Assembly (NCBI GenBank): GCA_023375785.1
Contig: SZWC01001172.1
Location: forward strand, 151,411 to 215,410
DNA length: 64,000 nt
Direction: 5' to 3'
Origin: Penium margaritaceum
Lineage: Eukaryota > Streptophyta > Zygnematophyceae > Desmidiales > Peniaceae
The notes under the pieces are model-generated. The model was not told the origin of the DNA. It saw nothing but the letters and a program-made list of their open reading frames with translations, and ran no database searches. Position 1 is the first letter of the stretch. The number at the start of each line of letters is the position of its first letter. Both the position numbers and the translations under genes were made by a program. Of the stretch, positions 24,590 to 38,171 are shown piece by piece.

Positions 24590-27500
24590 AATATGCATGA
24601 CCTTGCAGGTATAAAGAAGGTAAAAAACCGGTGGCTTGGCACGGCTTTTGTGCGCAATACCTTGACAAAGTTGGCATGTGCCACTGAGCATGACAACACT
24701 GTTTACCAAGTACCTTAAAAGGCTATGAATCATAACACGCGTCACCCACGGTCAGAGTGTCCAATCACAGTGCAGATGTACTAGGCATGATCTTGAAGGT
24801 GCAAACAAGGTAGAATACTGGGGACTCGGTGTGGCTATTGTGCGCAACGCCTTGACAAGATTGGCATGTGTCACTGACCATGATCACAAAGTTTACCTTG
24901 TGACTTTAACTTCTACGAATCGTAACACGAGTCATCCACAGTCTGAGTGCCCAATCATAGTACACATCTAATATGCATGACCTTGCTGGTATAAACAAGG
25001 TAAAAAACTGGTGGCTTGGCACGGCTATTGTGCGCAATGCCTTGAGAAAGTTGGCATGTGCCACTGACCATGACCACAAAGTTTGCCAAGTACATTAAAC
25101 GGCTATGAATTATAACACGAGTCAGCCACGGTAAGAGTGTCCAATCACAGTGTAGATATACTGGGCATGACCTCACAGGTATAAGCAAGGTAGAATACTG
25201 GTGGCTCGGTGTGGCTATTGTGCGCAATGCCTTGATAAATTGGCATGTGCCACTGACCATGACCGCAAAGTTTACCAAGTGACGTTTACGTCTATTGATC
25301 ATGACACGAATCAGCCACGGTCAGAGTGTCCAATCACAGTGCAGATGTATTAGGCATGATCTTGCAGGTGCAAACAAGGTAAAACACCTGTGCCTTGGTG
25401 TGGCTACTGTGCGCAATGCCTTGACAAATTGGCCTGTGCCACTGACCATGACCACAAAGTTTACCATGTGACTTTAACTTCTATGAATCGTAACACAAGT
25501 CAGCCACGGTCAGAGTGCCCAATCACAGTGCACATCTAATATGCATGACCTTACAGGTATACACAAGGTAAAAAACCGGTGGCTTGGCACGGCTATTGTG
25601 CGCAATGCCTTGACAAAGTTGGCATGTGCCACTGACCATGACCACAAAGTTTACCATGTGACTTTAACTTCTACGAATCGTAACACGAGTCAGCCACATT
25701 CATAGTGCCCAATCACAGTGCACATCTAATATGCATGACCTTGCAGGTATAAAGAAGGTAAAAAACCATTGGCTTGGCACGGCTATTGTGCGCAATGCCT
25801 TGACAAAGTTGGCATGTGCCACTGACCATGACCACACTGTTTACCTAGTACCTTAAACGGCTATGAATCATAACACGCGTCACCCACGGTCAGAGTGTCC
25901 AATCACAGTGCAGATGTACTAGGCATGATCTTGAAGGTGCAAAAAAGGTAGAATACAGGTGGCTTAGTGTGGCTACTGTGCACAATGCCTTGTCAAAGTT
26001 GGCATGTGCCACTGACCATGATCACAAAGTTTACCAAGTGACTTTCTACGAATCGTAACACGAGTCAGCCACAGTCAGGGTGCCCAATCATAGTACACAT
26101 GTAATATGCGTGACCTTGCTGGTATAAACAAGGTAAAAACCCGGTGGCTTGGCATGACTATTGTGCGCAATGTCTTGACAAAGTTGGCATGTGCCACTGA
26201 CCATGACCACAAAGTTTACCAAGTACATTAAACGGCTATGATTTATAACACGAGTCAGCCACGGTCAGAGTGTCCAATCACAGTACAGATATACTGGGCA
26301 TGACCTTACAGGTATAAAAAAGGTAGAATACTGGTGGTTCGGTGTGGCTATTGTGTGCAATGCCTTGACAAATTGGCATGTGCCACTGACCATGACCACG
26401 AAGTTTACCATGTGACTTTAACTTATACGAATCGTAACACACGTCAGCCACAGTCAGAGTGCCCAATCACAGTGCACATGTAATATGCATGACCTTACAG
26501 GTATACACAAGGTAAAAAACCGGTGGCTTGGCACGGCTATTGTGCGCAATGCCTTGACAAAGTTGGCATGTGCCACTGACCATGACCACAAAGTCTACCA
26601 AGTGAGTTTAACGTCTACGAATTGTAACACGAGCCAGCCACATTCAGAGTGCCCAATCACAGTGCACATCTAATATGCATGACCTTGCAGGTATAAAGAA
26701 GGTAAAAAACCGGTGGCTTGGCACGGCTATTGTGCGCAATACCTTGACAAAGTTGGCATGTGCCACTGACCATGACCACACTGTTTACCAAGTACCTTAA
26801 ACGGCTATGAATCATAACACGCGTCACCCACGGTCAGAGTGTCAAATCACAGTGCAGATGTACTAAGCATGATCTTGAAGGTGCAAACAAGGTAGAATAC
26901 TGGTGGCTCGGTGTGGCTATTGTGCGCAATGCCTTGACAAAGTTGGCATGTGCCACTGACCATGATCACAAAGTTTACCAAGTGACTTTAACTTCTACGA
27001 ATCGTAACACGAGCCAGCCACGGTCAGATTTCCCAATCATAGTACACATCTAATATGCATGACCTTGCTGGTATATACAAGGTAAAAAACTGGTGGCTTG
27101 GCACGGCTATTGTGCGCGATGCCTTGAGAAAGTTGGCATGTGCCACTGATCATGACCACAAATTTTACCACATACATTAAACGGCTATGAATTATAACAC
27201 GAGTCAGCCACGGTCAGAGTGTCCAATCACAGTGCAGATATACTGGGCATGAACTCACAGGTATAAACCAGGTAGAATACTGGTGGCTCGGAGTGGCTAT
27301 TGTGCGCAATGCCTTGATAAATTGGCATGTGCCACTGACCATGACCACAAAGTTTACCAACTGACGTTTACGTCTATTGATCATAACACGAGTCAGCCAC
27401 GGTCAGAGTGTCCAATCACCGTGCAGATGTATTAGGCATGATCTTGCAGGTGCAAACAAGGTAAAACACCCGTGCCTTGGTGTGGCTACTCTGCGCAATG

Positions 27501-27610
27501 CCTTGACAAAGTTGGCATGTGCCACTGACCATGACCACAAAGCTTACCAAGTGACTTTAACTTCTACGAATCCTAACACGAGTCAGCCATGGTCAGAGTG
27601 CCCAATCACA
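24590..27610. repeat. Higher-order repeat of 5-6 monomers (~0.94-1.14 kb)
   Basis: A distinctive monomer pair with CACTGTTTACC...ACGCGTCACCCACGG recurs near 24697, 25835 and 26779, giving spacings of 1138 and 944 bp, that is six and five monomers. The monomers in between repeat in the same order, including an AAACACCTGTGCC/ACACCCGTGCC type near 25385 and 27465. The same marker pair is 1140 bp apart at 16537 and 17677, so the higher-order unit is spread through the array. Confidence 0.7.
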
Positions 27611-27940
27611 GTGCACATCTAACACGCATGACCTTGCAGGTGTAAACAAGGTAAAAAACTGGTGGCTTGGCACCGCTATTGTGCGCAATGCCTTGACAAA
27701 GTTGGCATGTGCCACTGACTATGACCACAAAGTTTACCAAGTGACTTAACTTCTACGAATTGTAACACGAGTCAGCCACATTCAGAGTGCCCAATCACAG
27801 TGCACATATAACATGCACGACCTTACAGGTATAAACAAGGTAAAAAACCGGTGCCTTGGCATGGCTATTGTGCGCAATGCCTTGACAGAGTTGGCATGTG
27901 CCACTGACCATGACCACAAAGTTTACCAAGTGACTTTAAC

Positions 27941-28044
27941 NNNNNNNNNNNNNNNNNNNNNNNNNNNNNNNNNNNNNNNNNNNNNNNNNNNNNNNNNNNN
28001 NNNNNNNNNNNNNNNNNNNNNNNNNNNNNNNNNNNNNNNNNNNN
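27941..28044. other. Assembly gap (104 N) in the satellite
   Basis: The monomer before the gap (about 27711-27900) and the one after it (about 28080-28260) are almost the same sequence. The gap may therefore separate two contig ends that really overlap, or two adjacent near-identical monomers. Confidence 0.99.
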
Positions 28045-28680
28045 GCTATTGTGCGCAATGCCTTGACAAAGTTGGCATGTGCCACTGACTATGACCACAA
28101 AGTTTACCAAGTGACTTAACTTCTACGAATTGTAACACGAGTCAGCCACATTCAGAGTGCCCAATCACAGTGGACATATAACATGCATGACCTTACAGGT
28201 TTAAACAAGGTAAAAAACCGGTGCCTTGGCATGGCTATTGTGCGCAATGCCTTGACAGAGTTGGCATGTGCCACTGACCATGACCACAAAGTTTACCAAG
28301 TGACTTCAACATCTACGAATTGTAACACGAGTCAGCCACATTCAGAGTGCCAAATAACAGTGCACATCTAATATGCATGACCTTGCTGGTATAAACAAGG
28401 TAAAAAATCGGTGGCTTGGCATGGCTATTGTGCGCAATGCCTAGACAAAGTTGGCATGTGCCACTGACCATGACCACACATTTTACCAAGTACATTACAC
28501 GGCTATGAATTATAACACGAGTCAGCCACGGTCAGAGTGTCCAATCACAATACAGATCTGCTAGGTATGATCTTGCAGGTACAAACAAGGTAGAATACTG
28601 GTGCCTTGGTTCGGATACTGTGCGCAATGCCTTGACAAAGTTGGCATGTGCCGCTGACCATGATCACAAAGTTTACCAAG

Positions 28681-30528
28681 TGACTTTAACTTCTACGAAT
28701 CCTAACACGAGTCAGCCATGGTCAGAGTGCCCAATCACAGTGCACATCTAATACGCATGACCTTGCAGGTATACACAAGGTAAAAAACCGGTGGCTTGGG
28801 CTGGCTATTGTGCGCAATACCTTGACAAAATTGGCATGTGCCACTGACAATGATCACATAGTTTACCAAGTGACTTTAACTTCTACGAATCCTAACACGA
28901 GTCAGCCATGGTCAGAGTGCCCAATCACAGTGCACATCTAATACGCATGACCTTGCAGGTATACACAAGGTAAAAAACCGGTGGCTTGGGCTGGCTATTG
29001 TGCGCAATACCTTGACAAAATTGGCATGTGCCACTGACAATGATCACATAGTTTACCAAGTGACTTTAACTTCTACGAATCCTAACACGAGTCAGCCATG
29101 GTCAGAGTGCCCAATCACAGTGCACATCTAATACGCATGACCTTGCAGGTATACACAAGGTAAAAAACCGGTGGCTTGGGCTGGCTATTGTGCGCAATAC
29201 CTTGACAAAATTGGCATGTGCCACTGACAATGATCACATAGTTTACCAAGTGACTTTAACTTCTACGAATCCTAACACGAGTCAGCCATGGTCAGAGTGC
29301 CCAATCACAGTGCACATCTAATACGCATGACCTTGCAGGTATACACAAGGTAAAAAACCGGTGGCTTGGGCTGGCTATTGTGCGCAATACCTTGACAAAA
29401 TTGGCATGTGCCACTGACAATGATCACATAGTTTACCAAGTGACTTTAACTTCTACGAATCCTAACACGAGTCAGCCATGGTCAGAGTGCCCAATCACAG
29501 TGCACATCTAATACGCATGACCTTGCAGGTATACACAAGGTAAAAAACCGGTGGCTTGGGCTGGCTATTGTGCGCAATACCTTGACAAAATTGGCATGTG
29601 CCACTGACAATGATCACATAGTTTACCAAGTGACTTTAACTTCTACGAATCCTAACACGAGTCAGCCATGGTCAGAGTGCCCAATCACAGTGCACATCTA
29701 ATACGCATGACCTTGCAGGTATACACAAGGTAAAAAACCGGTGGCTTGGGCTGGCTATTGTGCGCAATACCTTGACAAAATTGGCATGTGCCACTGACAA
29801 TGATCACATAGTTTACCAAGTGACTTTAACTTCTACGAATCCTAACACGAGTCAGCCATGGTCAGAGTGCCCAATCACAGTGCACATCTAATACGCATGA
29901 CCTTGCAGGTATACACAAGGTAAAAAACCGGTGGCTTGGGCTGGCTATTGTGCGCAATACCTTGACAAAATTGGCATGTGCCACTGACAATGATCACATA
30001 GTTTACCAAGTGACTTTAACTTCTACGAATCCTAACACGAGTCAGCCATGGTCAGAGTGCCCAATCACAGTGCACATCTAATACGCATGACCTTGCAGGT
30101 ATACACAAGGTAAAAAACCGGTGGCTTGGGCTGGCTATTGTGCGCAATACCTTGACAAAATTGGCATGTGCCACTGACAATGATCACATAGTTTACCAAG
30201 TGACTTTAACTTCTACGAATCCTAACACGAGTCAGCCATGGTCAGAGTGCCCAATCACAGTGCACATCTAATACGCATGACCTTGCAGGTATACACAAGG
30301 TAAAAAACCGGTGGCTTGGGCTGGCTATTGTGCGCAATACCTTGACAAAATTGGCATGTGCCACTGACAATGATCACATAGTTTACCAAGTGACTTTAAC
30401 TTCTACGAATCCTAACACGAGTCAGCCATGGTCAGAGTGCCCAATCACAGTGCACATCTAATACGCATGACCTTGCAGGTATACACAAGGTAAAAAACCG
30501 GTGGCTTGGGCTGGCTATTGTGCGCAAT
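28681..30528. repeat. Homogenised block: 9.7 identical 190-bp monomers
   Basis: The 190-bp unit starting TGACTTTAACTTCTACGAAT, with the private variants AATCCTAACACG, AATACGCATGACC, GGCTTGGGCTGG and GCAATACCTTGACAAAATTGG, repeats without a visible difference at 28681, 28871, 29061 and so on, up to a partial tenth copy ending at 30528. Monomers elsewhere in the array differ from each other at many positions. This is either a very recent local amplification or an assembly product. Confidence 0.9.
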
Positions 30529-31238
30529 GCCTTGACAAAGTTGGCATGTGCCACTGACCATGACCACACTGTTTACCTAGTACCTTAAACGGCTATGAAT
30601 CATAACACGAGTCAGCCACGGTCAGAGTGTCCAATCACAGTACAGATATACTGGGCATGACCTTATAGGTATAAACAAGGTAGAATACTGGAGGCTCATT
30701 GTGGCTATTGTGCGCAATGCCTTGACAAATTGGCATGTGCCACTGACCATGACCATGAAGTTTACCAAGTAGCTTCAACTTCTATGAATCGTAACACAAG
30801 TCAGCCACGGTCAGAGTGCCCAATCACAGTGCACATCTAATATGCATGACCTTGCAGGTATACACAAGGTAAGAAACCGGTGGCTTGGGCTGGCTATTGT
30901 GCGCAATACCTTGACAAAATTGGCATGTGCCACTAACAATGATCACAAAGTTTACCAAGTGACTTTAACTTCTACAAATGGTAACACGAGTCAGCCACGG
31001 TCAGAGTGCCCAATCACAGTGCACATCTAACATGCATGACCTTGCAGGTATAAACAAGTTTAAAAACCGGTGGCTTGGCATGGCTATTGTGCGCAATGCC
31101 TTGACAAAGTTGGCATGTGCCACTTACCATGACCACAAAGTTTACCAAGTACCTTAAACGGCTATGAATCATAAGACGAGTCAGCCACAGTCAGAGTGTC
31201 CAATCACAGTGCAGATATCCTGGGCATCATCTTGCACA

Positions 31239-32480
31239 TATAAGCTATAATACAAGTGGCTCGGTGTGGCTATTGTGCGCAATGCCTTGACAAAGTTGGC
31301 ATGTGCCACTGAGCATGACCACAAGTGTATCCAAGTGAGTTTTACTTTTATTGATAATAACACAAGTCAGCCACGGTCAGAGTGCCCATCACAGTGCAGA
31401 TGTACTGGGCAGGATCTTGCAGGTGCAAACAAGGTACAATACTGGTGGCTCGGTGTGGCTATTGTGCGTAATGCATTGACAAGGTTGGCATGTGCCACTG
31501 ACCATGACCATGACCACAAGTGACTTTAACGTCTACGAATCATTACACGAGTCAGCCACGGTCAGAGTACCCAATCACAGTGCACATCTAATATGAATGA
31601 CCTTGCAGGTATAAACAGGATAAAAAACTGGTGTCTTAGCACGGCTATTGTGCGCAATGCCTTGACAAAGTTGGCATGTGCCACTGACCATGACCACAAA
31701 TGTATCCAATTGTCTTTTACATCTAATAATCATAATACGAGTCAACCACGGTCAGAGTGTCCAATCACAATGCAGATGTACTATGAATGATCTTGCAGGT
31801 TCAAACAAAACAGAATACTGGTGGCTCGGAATGGCTATTGTGCGCAATGCGTTGACAATTAATCACAAGACGAGTCAGCCACGGTCAGAGTCCAATCACA
31901 GTGCAGATATCCTGGGTATCATCTTGCACGTATAAGCTATAATACAAGTGGCTCGGTGTGGCTATTGTGCGCAATGCCTTGACAAAGTTGGCATGTGCCA
32001 CTGAGCATGACCACAAATGTCTCCAAGAGAGTTTTACTTTTATTGATGATAACACAAGTCAGCCACGGTCAGAGTGCCCAATCACAGTACAGATGTACTG
32101 GGCAGGATCTTACAGGTGCAAACAAGGTACAATACTGGTGGCTCGGTGTGGCTATTGTGCGTAATGCATTGACAAGGTTGGCATGTGCCACTGACCATGA
32201 CCATGACCACAAGTGACTTTAACTTCTACGAATCATTACTTGAGTCAGCCACGGTCAGAGTACCCAATCACAGTGCACATCTAATATGAATGACCTTGCA
32301 GGTATAAACGGGATAAAAAACTGGTGTCTTAGCACGGCTATTGTGCGCAATGCCTTGACAAAGTTGGCATGTGCCACAGACCATGACCACAATGATTACC
32401 AAGTGACTTTAACTTCTACAAATTGTAACACGAGTCAGCCACAGTCCGAGTGCCCAATCACAGTTCACATGTACTAGGCA
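31239..32480. repeat. ~692-bp tandem duplication inside the satellite
   Basis: The unusual junction TATAAGCTATAATACAAGTG occurs at 31239 and again at 31931, and the following monomers, including a private doubled CATGACCATGACCACAAGTG segment, are repeated in the same order. The unit is not a whole number of monomers because one monomer inside it is shortened near 31860. A related junction (TAAGCTATAATACAGGTG) also occurs near 23668. Confidence 0.75.
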
Positions 32481-35400
32481 TGACCTTCCAGGTATAAACA
32501 AGGTAAAATCCGGTGGCTCGGCAGAGCTATTGTGCACAATGCATTGACAAAGTTGGCATGTGCCACTGACCATGACCACAAAGTTTACCAAGTACCTTAA
32601 ACGGCTATGAATCATAACACGAGTCAGCCACGGGCAGAGTGTCCAATCACATTGCAGATATATTGGGCATGACCTTACAGGTATAAACAAGGTAGAATAC
32701 TGGTGGCTCAGTGTGGCTATTATGTGCAAGGCATTGACAAAGCTGGCATGTGCCACTGTCCATGACCACAAATGTATCCAAGTGACTTTTACTTCTATTG
32801 ATCATAACACGAGTCAACCACTGTCAGAGTGTCCAATCACAGTGCACATATAGTAGGCATGATCTTGCAGGTGCAAACAAGGTAGAATATTGGTGGCTCG
32901 GTGTGGCTATTGTTCGCAATGCCTTGTTAAAGTTGGCATGTGCCACTGACCATGACCACAAAGTTTACCAAGTAACTGTAACTTCTGCGAATCGTAACAC
33001 GAGTCAGCCACAGTCAGAGTGCCCAATCACAGTTCGGATGTAGTAGGCATGACCTTGCAAGTATAAACAAGGTTAAAAACTGGTGGCTTTGCACGGCTAT
33101 TGTGCGCAATGCCTTGACAAAGTTGGCATGTGCCACTGACCATGACCACAAAGTTTACCAAGTTCCTTAAACGGCTATGAATCATAACACGAGTCAGCGA
33201 CGGGCAGAGTGTCCAATCACAGTGCAGATATACTAGGCATGAACTTGCAGGTATGAACAAGGTAGAATACTGGTGGCTCCGTGTGGCTATTGTGCGCGAT
33301 GCCTTGACAAAGTTTGCATGTGCCACTGACCATGACCACAAATGTATCCAAGTGATTCTTACATCTATTGATCATAACACGAGTCAGCCACGGTCAGAGT
33401 TTCCAATCACAGTGCAGATATGCGAGGCATGATGTTGAAGGTTCAAACAAGGTAGAATACTGGTGGCTCGGAATGGCTATTGTGCGCAATGCCTTGACAA
33501 TGTTGGCATGTGCCACTGACTTTGACCACAATGTTTACCAAGTGACGTTAACTTCTACGAATCGTTACACGAGTCAACCAAGATCTGCGTGCCCAATCAC
33601 AGTGTACATCTAATATGCATGACCTTGCAGGTATAAACAAGGTAAAAAACCTGTGGCTTGGCACGGCTATTGTGCGCAATGCCTTAACAAAGTTGGCATG
33701 TGCCACTGACCATGACCACAAAGTTTACCAAGTAACTTTAACATCTACGAATCGCAACACAAGTCAGCCGCAGTCAGAGTGCCCAATTACAGTTTAGATG
33801 TGCTAGGCATGACCTTGCAGGTATAAGCAAGGTAAAAACCGGTGGCTTAGCACGACTATTGTGCGCAATGCCTTCACAATGTTGGTATGTGCCACTGACC
33901 ATGTCCACAAAGTTTACCAAGTACTTTAAACGGCTATGACTCATTACACGAGTCAGCCACAGTCAGAGTGTCCAATGACAGTGCAGATGTACTAGGCATG
34001 ACCTTGCAGGTATAAACAAGGTAGAATACTGGTGGCTCAGTGTGGCTATTGTGCGCAATGCCCTGACAAAGTTGGCATGTACCACTGACCATGACCACAA
34101 ATGTATCAAAGTGACTTTTACTTCTATTGATCATAGCACGAGTCAGCCACGGTCAGAGTGTCCAATCACAGTGCCGATGTACTAGGAATGATCTTGCAGG
34201 TAAAAACAAGGTAGAATACTGGTGTCTTTGTGTGGCTATTGTGCGCAATGACTTGACAATGTTGGCATGTGCCACTGACCATGACCACAACGTTTACCAA
34301 GTGACTTTAACTTCTACGAGTCGTAACACAAGTCAGCCACAGTCAATGTGCCCAATCACAATGCACATCTAATATGCATGACCTTGCAGGTATACAAAAG
34401 ATAATATACCGGTGGTTTGGCACGGTTATTGTGCGCAATACCTTGACAAAGTTTGCATGTGCCACTGACCATGACCACATTGTTTACCAAGTGACTTTAA
34501 CTTCTATGAAACGTGACACGAGTCAGCCACATTCAGAGTGCCCAATCACAGTGCACATCTAATATGCATGACCTTGCAGGTATAAACAAGGTCAAATACC
34601 GGTGGCTTGGCACGGCTATTGTACGCAATGCCTTGACAAAGCTGGCATGTGCCACTGACCATGACCACACTCTTTTCCAAGTACATTAAACGGCTATGAA
34701 TCATAACACGCGTCACCGACGATCAGCGTGTCCAATCACAGTGCAGATGTACTAGGCATGATCTTGCAGGTGCAAACAAGGTAGAATACGGGTGGCTCGG
34801 TGTGGCTATTGTGCGCAATGTCTTGACAAAGTTGGCATGTGCCACTGACCATGATCACAAAGTTTACCAAATGACTAGCTTCTACAAATTGTAACATGAG
34901 TCAGCCACTGTCAGAATACCCAATCATAGTGCACATCTGATATGCATGACCTTACTGATATAAAAAGGCAAAAAACCGGTGGCTTGGCACGGCTATTGTG
35001 CGCAATGCCTTGACAATGCCGGCACGTGCCACTTACCATGACCACAAAGTTTACCAAGTACGTTAAACGGCTATGAATTCTAACACGATTCAGCCACGAT
35101 CAGAGTGTCAAATCACAGTGCAGATATACTGGGCATGACCTTACAGGTTTAAACAAGGTAGACTACTGGTGGCTCGGTGTGGCTATTTTGCGCAATGCCT
35201 TGACAAAGTTGGCATGTGCCACTGACCATGACCACAAATGTATCCAAGCGACTCTTACGTCTATTGATCATAACACGAGTCAGCCACGGTCAGAGTGTCC
35301 AATCACACTGCAGATGTTTTAGGCATGATCGTGCAGGTGCAAACAAAGTAAAACACCGGTGGCTTGGTGTGGCAATTGTGCGCAATGCCTTGACAAAGTT

Positions 35401-38171
35401 GGCATGTGCCACTGGCCATGACCACAAGGTTTACCAAGTGACTTGAACTTCTACTAATCGTAACACGAGTCAGCCACGGTCAGAGTGCCCAATCAGAGTG
35501 CACATCTAGCACGCATGACCTTGCAGGTATAAACAAGGAAAAAAACCGGTGGCTTGGCAAGGCTATTGTGCGCAATGCCTTGACAAAGTTGGCATGTGCC
35601 ACTGACCATGACTACAAAGTTTACCAAGTGACTTTAACTTCTCCGAATCGTAACACGAGTCAGACACATTCAGAGTGCCCAATCACAGTGCACATCTAAT
35701 ATGCTTGATCTTGCAGGTACAAACAAGGTGAAAAACCGTTGGCTGACACGGCTATTGTGCGCAATGCATTGACCAAGTTCGCATGTGCCACTGACCATGA
35801 CCACAATGTTTACCAAGTACCTTAAACGGCTATGAATCATAACACGAGTCAGCCACGGTCAGAGTGTCCAATCACAGTGCAGATGTACTAGGCATGATCT
35901 TGCAGGTACAAACAAGGTAGAATACTGGTGCCTTGGTTCGGATATTGTGCGCAATGCCTTGACAAAGTTGGCATGTGCCACTGACCGTGACCACAAAGTT
36001 TACCAAGTGACTTTTACGAGGCGTAACACGAGTCAGCCACGGTCAGAGTGCCCAATCTCAGTGCACATCTAATATGCATGACATTGCGGTTATGAACAAG
36101 GTAAAAAACTGGTGGTTTGGTACGGCCATTGTGCGCAATGCCTAGACAAAGTTGGCATGTGCCACAGACCGTGACCACAAAGTTTACCAAGTACAATAAA
36201 CGGCTATGAATCATAACACGAGTCAGCCACGATCAGAGTGTCCAATCACAGTGCAGATAGTCTAGGCATGACCTTGCAGGTATAAACAAGGTAGAATACT
36301 GGTGGCTCGGTGTGGCTATTGTGCGCAATGCCTTGACAGAGTTGGCATGTGCCAATGACCATGACCACAACTGTATCCAAGTGACTTTTACTTCTATTGA
36401 TCATATCACGGGTCAGCCACAGTCAGAGTGTCCAATCACAGTGCAGATGTACTAGGCATGATCTTGAAGGTACAAAAAAGGAAGAGTACTAGTGGCTCGG
36501 TGTGGCTATTATGTGCAATGCCTTGACAAAGTTGGCATGTACCACTGACCATGCCCACCAAGTTTACTAAATGACTTTCACTTCTACGAATCGTAACACG
36601 AGTCAGCCACGGGCTGAGTGCCCAATCACAGTGCACATCTAATATGTATGACCTTGCAGGTATAAACAAGGTAAAAAAACCGGTGGCTTGGCACGGCTAT
36701 TGTGCGCAATGCTTTGACAACGTTGGCATGTGCCACTGACCATGACCACAGAGTTTACCAAGTGACTTTAACCTCTACAAATCGTAACACACGTCATCCA
36801 CATTCAGAGTACCCAAGCACAATGCACATCTAATATGCATGACCTTGCTGTTATAAACAAGGTAAAAAACCGGTGGCTCGGCACAGCTATAATGCACAAT
36901 GCCTTGAAAAGGTTGGCATGTGCCACTGACCATGACCACAAAAGTTTACCAAGTACCTTAAACGGCTATGAATCATAACACGAGTCAGCCATGGTTCGAG
37001 TGTCCAATCACAGTGCAGATGTACTAAGCATGATCTTGCAGGTACAAACAAGGTAGAATACTGGTGGCTCGGTGAGGCTATTGTGCGCAATGCCCTGACA
37101 AAGTTGGCATGTTCCACTGACCATGACCACAAATGTATCGAAGTGACTTTTACTTCTATTGATCATAACACGAGGCAGCCACCTTCAGAGTGCCCAATCA
37201 CAGTGCAGATGTACTATGCATGATGTTGCAGGTACAAACAAGGCAGAATACTGGTGTCTCGGTGTGGCTATTGTGCGCAATGACTTGACAAAGTTGGCAT
37301 GTGCCACTGACCATGACCACAAAGTTTACCAAGTGACTTGAACTTCTACGAATCGTAACACGAGTCAGCCACGGTCAGAGTGTCCAAACACAGTGCAGAT
37401 ATACTGGGCATGACCTTACAGGTTTAAGCAAGGTAGAATACTGGTGGCTCTGTGTGGCTATTGTGCGCAATTCCTTGAAAAACTTGGCATATACTACTGA
37501 CCATGACCACAAATGTATCCAAGTGACGTTTACGACTATTGATCATAACACGAGTCAGCCACGGTCAGAGTGTCCAATCACAGTGCAGATGTAGTAGGCA
37601 TGATCGTACAGGTGCAAACAAAGTAAATCACTGGTGGCTTGGTGTGGCTATTGTGCGCAATGCCTTGACAAAGTTGGCATGTGCCACTGACCATGACCAC
37701 AAGGTTTACCAAGTGACTTTAACTTCTACTAATCGTAACACGAGTCAGCCACGGTCAGAGTGCCCAATCACAGTGCACATCTAATATGCATGACCTTGCA
37801 GGTATAAACAAGGAAAAATACCGGTGGCTTGGCACGGCTATTGTGCGCAATGCCTTGACAAAGTTGGCATGTGCCACTGACCATGATCACAAAGTTTACC
37901 AAGTGACTTTAACTTATACAAATCATAACACGACTCAGCCACTGTCAGAGTGCCCAATCATAGTGCACATCTAATATGCATGACCTTGCTGGTATAAAAA
38001 GGTAAAAAACTGGTGGTTTGGCACGACTATTGTGCGCAATGCCTTGACAAAGTTGGCACGTGCCACTGACCATGACCAAAAAGTTTACCAAGTACACTAA
38101 ACGGCTATGAATTATAACACGAGTCAGCCACGGTCAGAGTGTCCAATCACAATGCAGATATACTAGGCATT

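Larger units (their letters stand above)
11984..38171. repeat. 189-190 bp satellite array, main block (~138 monomers)
   Basis: The same satellite as at 1-2190 is continuous for 26 kb apart from two N gaps. Recurrent monomer types include one with CTAATATGCATGACCTTGCAGG and AAAAACCGGTGGCTTGGCAC, one with GTATCCAAGTGACTTTTACT and TAGAATACTGGTGGCTCGG, and one with CATTAAACGGCTATGAAT. The most constant part is the region from GTGCGCAATGCC through TTGGCATGTGCCACTGACCA, which contains the inverted repeat TGGCA-TG-TGCCA. Higher-order repeats and local duplications are annotated separately. The length is close to one nucleosome plus linker, as in many plant centromeric or heterochromatic satellites. 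No gene is seen in the array. Confidence 0.95.

Noticed and set aside
1-38171. Recurrent open frames of about 60-100 residues in the satellite (for example starting MHDLAGINKVKN and containing ACATDHDHKVYQVT)
   Set aside because: They repeat because the monomers repeat. A 189-bp monomer is 63 codons, so any open monomer gives a similar frame. Many monomers have a shifted or closed frame, and both strands show such stretches. No sign of coding selection.
1-38171. CRISPR-like array (regular repeats with variable parts)
   Set aside because: Units are 190 bp, diverge gradually over their whole length and have no short identical repeat with unique spacers. The context is eukaryotic retroelements.
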